A stretch of DNA of 48,658 bases from Siculibacillus sp. (GTDB taxonomy: Bacteria; Pseudomonadota; Alphaproteobacteria; Rhizobiales; Ancalomicrobiaceae). The stretch is from positions 1-48,658 of the forward strand of contig JAOTSD010000029.1 of NCBI GenBank assembly GCA_030247555.1, read 5' to 3'. Shown here in pieces: positions 45,350-48,658 of the stretch. Within the stretch, counting starts at the first letter, position 1. Each line of letters begins with the position of its first letter. The notes under the pieces were generated by a model. It did no database searches. It saw only the letters and a list, made by a program, of their open reading frames with translations, and was not told the DNA's origin. The position numbers and the translations under genes are program-made.

Positions 45350-47023
45350 ATGCGCATCTCGGTCAAGGTCTCGCTGATCGCCGTCGTGGGAGTTCTGGTG
45401 GCGCTTCTGATCGGCCAGGGCCTCATCGCCTATGCCAAGCTGGCCTCGATGCGCGCCGCTCAGGAGGACATCACTCACAACTGGATGCCGGCCGTGGAGA
45501 AGGTCGGGGAGGTGAAGTACCTCTACAACCGACTGCGGACACAGGCGTTCCGCCATCTCGCCAACACCGACGAAGCGGTCATGAGCGACGTCGAGAAGCG
45601 CATGGAGAAGAACATCGCCTCGCTGGTGAAGGCGTCGAGTGAATTCGAAAAGATGACCTTTTCGGCGGAAAGCGGTGAAGTCTGGAAGAAATTCAAGGAA
45701 AATCTGAAGAAGTCGCTCGAGGTTCAGAACAGGATCATCGAGATGAGCCGAACCGACAAGGCGAAGGCGAACTCGCTCATCAACGATACGACCAAGGACT
45801 ACGACGCGACGATCGACCTGCTCGACCGCGCCAAGACGATCAGCAGCAAGGGAGCCGACACGGCCGAAGCCGGGGCCGACGAGACCTATGCCTCCGGTGT
45901 GCGCGACAGCGCGCTCGTCGGCGTCCTGGCCCTTCTCACCGGCATCGGCGCCGGCGTTTTCGTCGTTCTGGGGGTCACCTCGCCGCTGCGCGCCCTGACC
46001 GAGGCGATGGGCGCGGTGTCGCGTGGCCGGTTGGAAACCGAGATTCCTTCGACCGATCGAGCCAACGAGATCGGCGACATCGCCCGCACGCTCGTCGTCT
46101 TCCGCGACGGTCTGGCCGAGGCCGAACGGCTCCGCGCCGAGCGGAGCCGGCATGAAGCCGAGACGGCGGAACACCTCGCCGGCGAACGCCACCGGATCGC
46201 CGATCGCTTCATGGCCACCATGGGCGGGCTGGCGGAGCGTTTCGTCCGATCGTCGGGCGAGGTGGCGACCGCCGCTCGCAATCTCTCCGCCACCGCCGAG
46301 GAGACCGCCGACCGGACCCGGTCGGCCTCCCTCGCCGCCGAAGAATCGAGCGCCAACGTCCGGACCGTCGGATCGTCCGCCGAGGAACTCACCGCCGCGG
46401 TTCGCGAGATCGACGATCGTGTCGCCCGTTCGACCCGCATCGCCGACACCGCGGCCGAGGAGGTCGGGTCGACCGAGGCGAACATCCGCGGCCTGTCGGA
46501 GGCGGCCGAACGCATCGGCGACGTCGTCGAGCTGATCCGCGACATCGCCGGCCAGACCAACCTTCTCGCCCTCAACGCCACGATCGAAGCGGCGCGTGCC
46601 GGTGAGGCCGGCAAGGGTTTCGCCGTCGTCGCCTCCGAGGTCAAGCAACTCGCCGCGCAGACCGCCAAGGCGACCGACGAGATCGCCCAGAAGATCGGCG
46701 AGATCCAATCGGCGACCAACGAGACCGTGACCTCGATCGGCCGCATCGTCGACATCATCGGCTCCATCCGCGAGATGACGCAGTCGATCGCGCATGCGGT
46801 GGGACGCCAGGCCGCCGCCACCGGCGAGATCACCGGCAACACCGCCCGAGCCACCGAAGGTGCGTCGCTCGTCGCCTCCAACATGGTCGGGGTAGGGCGG
46901 GCGGCCGAGGTGACCGGCGTCGCCGCCGGCGGCCTGCTGACCCTCTCGGGCGACCTGTCCGCCCAGGCCGACGAACTGACCAGAGAGGTCCGCAGCTTCG
47001 TCGCCACGCTGCGCTCGGCCTGA
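45350..47023 (+). CDS. Methyl-accepting chemotaxis protein with four-helix-bundle sensor
   Basis: 557-residue transmembrane chemoreceptor. First membrane helix about 7-28 ([20 protein letters not shown]); a periplasmic four-helix-bundle ligand domain (about 30-185) that is Lys- and Glu-rich; second helix ([20 protein letters not shown]); HAMP (about 210-262, [20 protein letters not shown]); and the signalling domain with tip [20 protein letters not shown]. No CheR-binding pentapeptide at the end ([11 protein letters not shown]). GGGAGG nine bases before the ATG at 45350 sets the start. Ligand unknown. Confidence 0.94.
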   Translation: MRISVKVSLIAVVGVLVALLIGQGLIAYAKLASMRAAQEDITHNWMPAVEKVGEVKYLYNRLRTQAFRHLANTDEAVMSDVEKRMEKNIASLVKASSEFEKMTFSAESGEVWKKFKENLKKSLEVQNRIIEMSRTDKAKANSLINDTTKDYDATIDLLDRAKTISSKGADTAEAGADETYASGVRDSALVGVLALLTGIGAGVFVVLGVTSPLRALTEAMGAVSRGRLETEIPSTDRANEIGDIARTLVVFRDGLAEAERLRAERSRHEAETAEHLAGERHRIADRFMATMGGLAERFVRSSGEVATAARNLSATAEETADRTRSASLAAEESSANVRTVGSSAEELTAAVREIDDRVARSTRIADTAAEEVGSTEANIRGLSEAAERIGDVVELIRDIAGQTNLLALNATIEAARAGEAGKGFAVVASEVKQLAAQTAKATDEIAQKIGEIQSATNETVTSIGRIVDIIGSIREMTQSIAHAVGRQAAATGEITGNTARATEGASLVASNMVGVGRAAEVTGVAAGGLLTLSGDLSAQADELTREVRSFVATLRSA

Positions 47024-47195
47024 CGCGCTCCACCGACTCCGGCGCCCGTGCCGCTTCGGCCGTGGGCTCGACGAAGCGGCGAGAGCGGCCGTGCATTTCA
47101 GGGCATCCTCGAAGGGGGAGATTCGTCGCGCGTTTCGTGCTATCGGGCGCGCGACGACGACAGCCGAGCCGGCTCGTGAACCGAGAGGTGCCCGC

Positions 47196-48491
47196 ATGAC
47201 CACTTCGCCCGCCCCCCTGTTCCCGGGGTTCTTCACCGCCGGTCTCGCCGAGAGCGACCCGGCTCTCGCCAAGTCGATCGCCGACGAGTTGCATCGCCAG
47301 CAGGACGAGATCGAGCTGATCGCCTCCGAGAACATCGTCTCCAGGGCGGTGCTCGAGGCGCAGGGCTCGGTGATGACCAACAAATACGCCGAAGGCTATC
47401 CGGCCAAGCGCTACTACGGCGGCTGTGAATGGGTCGACGTCGCCGAGACCCTGGCGATCGAGCGCGCCAAGCAGCTCTTCGGCGCCGAATACGCCAACGT
47501 GCAGCCGCACTCCGGCGCCCAGGCGAATCAGGCGGTGTTCTTCAGCCTCCTCGCCCCCGGCGACGCCTTCATGGGTCTGGATCTGGCCTGCGGCGGTCAC
47601 CTCACCCACGGCTCGCCGGTCAACCAGTCGGGCAAATGGTTCCGCCCGGTGCCCTACAAGGTGCGCCCAGACACCCACCTCATCGACTTCGACGAAGTGC
47701 GCGACCTCGCGCGGAAGGAGCGCCCGAAGCTGATCATCGCCGGCGGCTCGGGCTATCCCCGCCGCATCGACTTCGCCACCTTCCGCGAGATCGCCGATGA
47801 GATCGGCGCCACCTTCATGGTCGACATGGCGCATTTCGCCGGCCTCGTCGCCGGTGGCGCCCATCCGAACCCGCTCGATCATGCCCACGTGGTGACCACC
47901 ACCACCCACAAGACCCTGCGCGGTCCGCGTGGCGGCATGGTGCTCTCCCGCGACGCCGATCTCGGCAAGAAGATCAACTCGGCCGTCTTCCCCGGCCTGC
48001 AGGGCGGCCCCTTGATGCACGTCATCGCCGCCAAGGCGGTGGCCTTCGGCGAGGCGCTGCGTCCGGAGTTCGCCACCTACGCCGCCAACGTCGTCGGGAA
48101 CGCCCGAGCGATGGCCGAGGCGCTGCTCGAGGAGGGCCTCGACCTCGTCTCCGGCGGCACCGACACCCACCTGATGCTGGTCGACCTGCGGCCCAAGAAG
48201 GCCACCGGCACGGTGACCGAGAAGGCGCTGAAGCGCGCCCACATCACCTGCAACAAGAACGGCATCCCCTTCGATCCGGAGAAGCCGATGATCACTTCGG
48301 GCGTCCGCCTCGGCACCCCGGCCGGCACGACGCGCGGTTTCGGCGAGGCCGAGTTCCGCGAGATCGGCAAGATGATCGGCGAGGTGGTGAACGGCATCAT
48401 GAAGAACGGCCCGGAAGGCGACGGTCAGGTCGAGGCCCGCGTCCGCGAACGGGCCACCGCGCTGTGCCGCCGCTTCCCGATCTACGGCTGA
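47196..48491 (+). CDS. glyA: Serine hydroxymethyltransferase
   Basis: PLP enzyme interconverting serine and glycine with tetrahydrofolate, the main source of one-carbon units. 431 residues. The PLP lysine is K239 in [53 protein letters not shown] and the [17 protein letters not shown] end segment are intact. GAGAGGTG precedes the ATG at 47196; the frame is open to 47091. In related genomes nrdR and ribD follow, but here a convergent gene does. Confidence 0.97.
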   Translation: MTTSPAPLFPGFFTAGLAESDPALAKSIADELHRQQDEIELIASENIVSRAVLEAQGSVMTNKYAEGYPAKRYYGGCEWVDVAETLAIERAKQLFGAEYANVQPHSGAQANQAVFFSLLAPGDAFMGLDLACGGHLTHGSPVNQSGKWFRPVPYKVRPDTHLIDFDEVRDLARKERPKLIIAGGSGYPRRIDFATFREIADEIGATFMVDMAHFAGLVAGGAHPNPLDHAHVVTTTTHKTLRGPRGGMVLSRDADLGKKINSAVFPGLQGGPLMHVIAAKAVAFGEALRPEFATYAANVVGNARAMAEALLEEGLDLVSGGTDTHLMLVDLRPKKATGTVTEKALKRAHITCNKNGIPFDPEKPMITSGVRLGTPAGTTRGFGEAEFREIGKMIGEVVNGIMKNGPEGDGQVEARVRERATALCRRFPIYG

Positions 48492-48510
48492 GCGACGCCG
48501 CTCCCTCCGA

Positions 48511-48556
48511 GAACACCGAAGGCCGCGGAGCGATCCGCGGCCTTCGTGTGTTCGAG
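48511..48556. terminator. Long two-way hairpin after glyA
   Basis: GAACAC then CGAAGGCCGCGGA pairs with TCCGCGGCCTTCG then GTGTTC, loop GCGA, one bulged T. The stem is 19 bases long. It lies between glyA and the convergent gene ending at 48590, so it should stop both. Confidence 0.7.
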
Positions 48557-48589
48557 GGGGAGGGGCGTGGGTGCCTCCGCCCGCCTTCG

Positions 48590-48658
48590 TCAGTTCACCC
48601 GCTTGATCCGGTCGCGCGCCGTCGGTTCGACCGTTCCCTTGGCGATGATGTGGGCCTC
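48590..48658 (-). CDS. C-terminal end of an unidentified minus-strand gene
   Basis: The last 22 codons and TGA (48592-48590) of a frame that runs off the window: EAHIIAKGTVEPTARDRIKR then VN. Too short to identify. The position behind the hairpin and the convergent orientation make it plausible as a real gene end. Confidence 0.45.
   Translation of the reverse strand, partial: EAHIIAKGTVEPTARDRIKRVN

Noticed and set aside
47024-47195. Riboswitch (glycine or tetrahydrofolate) upstream of glyA
   Set aside because: No aptamer-like conserved core or terminator pair could be recognised in the 172 bases.
45284-47383. Open minus-strand frame of 699 codons opposite the chemoreceptor
   Set aside because: Antisense shadow of a gene with clear MCP signatures.

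Overview
This is a chromosomal window from an uncultured or unnamed GC-rich alphaproteobacterium, most likely of the order Hyphomicrobiales (Rhizobiales). The evidence is gene content and order: a NYN-domain gene divergent from rpoZ-rsh, then pdxJ-acpS-lepB-rnc-era-recO, parC, bpt with an RDD membrane protein, and hemB followed by an ldtR-type MarR regulator, an L,D-transpeptidase and glyA. This backbone is familiar from rhizobial chromosomes. I saw no rRNA, tRNA, CRISPR array or insertion sequence.

Layout. 1-406 is the tail of a helix-hairpin-helix protein. 572-7851 holds an alpha/beta hydrolase, a lytic transglycosylase, divergent dapA-smpB, an exported protein of unknown function, a family-5 uracil-DNA glycosylase and a NYN nuclease-like protein. 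8276-11070 is rpoZ and the (p)ppGpp synthetase/hydrolase. 11361-12570 is an A/T-richer two-gene cassette (DUF488 plus partner) that interrupts the backbone before pyrE. 12710-17977 is pyrE and the pdxJ-to-recO gene set. 17961-24554 is a PAS-GGDEF-EAL protein, a YidE-type transporter and parC. 24881-27840 is a peptidoglycan-binding repeat protein, a hypothetical gene, bpt and an RDD protein.

28088-38193 is the most accessory part. It holds a globin-coupled chemoreceptor with CZB and PilZ domains, threonine dehydratase, a TetR regulator divergent from a membrane/FAD oxidoreductase fusion with a clear operator region, and a minus-strand valine-catabolism operon (acyl-CoA dehydrogenase, 3-hydroxyisobutyryl-CoA hydrolase, small membrane protein, 3-hydroxyisobutyrate dehydrogenase). 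38655-48491 is hemB, an orphan branched-chain permease gene broken by an in-frame amber codon, ldtR, a BenE-type transporter, the L,D-transpeptidase, a second chemoreceptor and glyA. The last 69 bases are the end of a minus-strand gene.

Themes. Cell-wall remodelling recurs (lytic transglycosylase, DapA, peptidoglycan-binding protein, L,D-transpeptidase with its likely regulator). So does second-messenger and motility signalling (Rsh, GGDEF-EAL, PilZ-bearing globin receptor, second receptor). Three near-consensus CtrA boxes lie upstream of the GGDEF-EAL gene, ldtR and the second receptor gene. The strongest candidates for something new are the globin-MCP-CZB-PilZ receptor, the DUF488 cassette, the decamer operators of the TetR/oxidoreductase pair, and the decaying permease gene.
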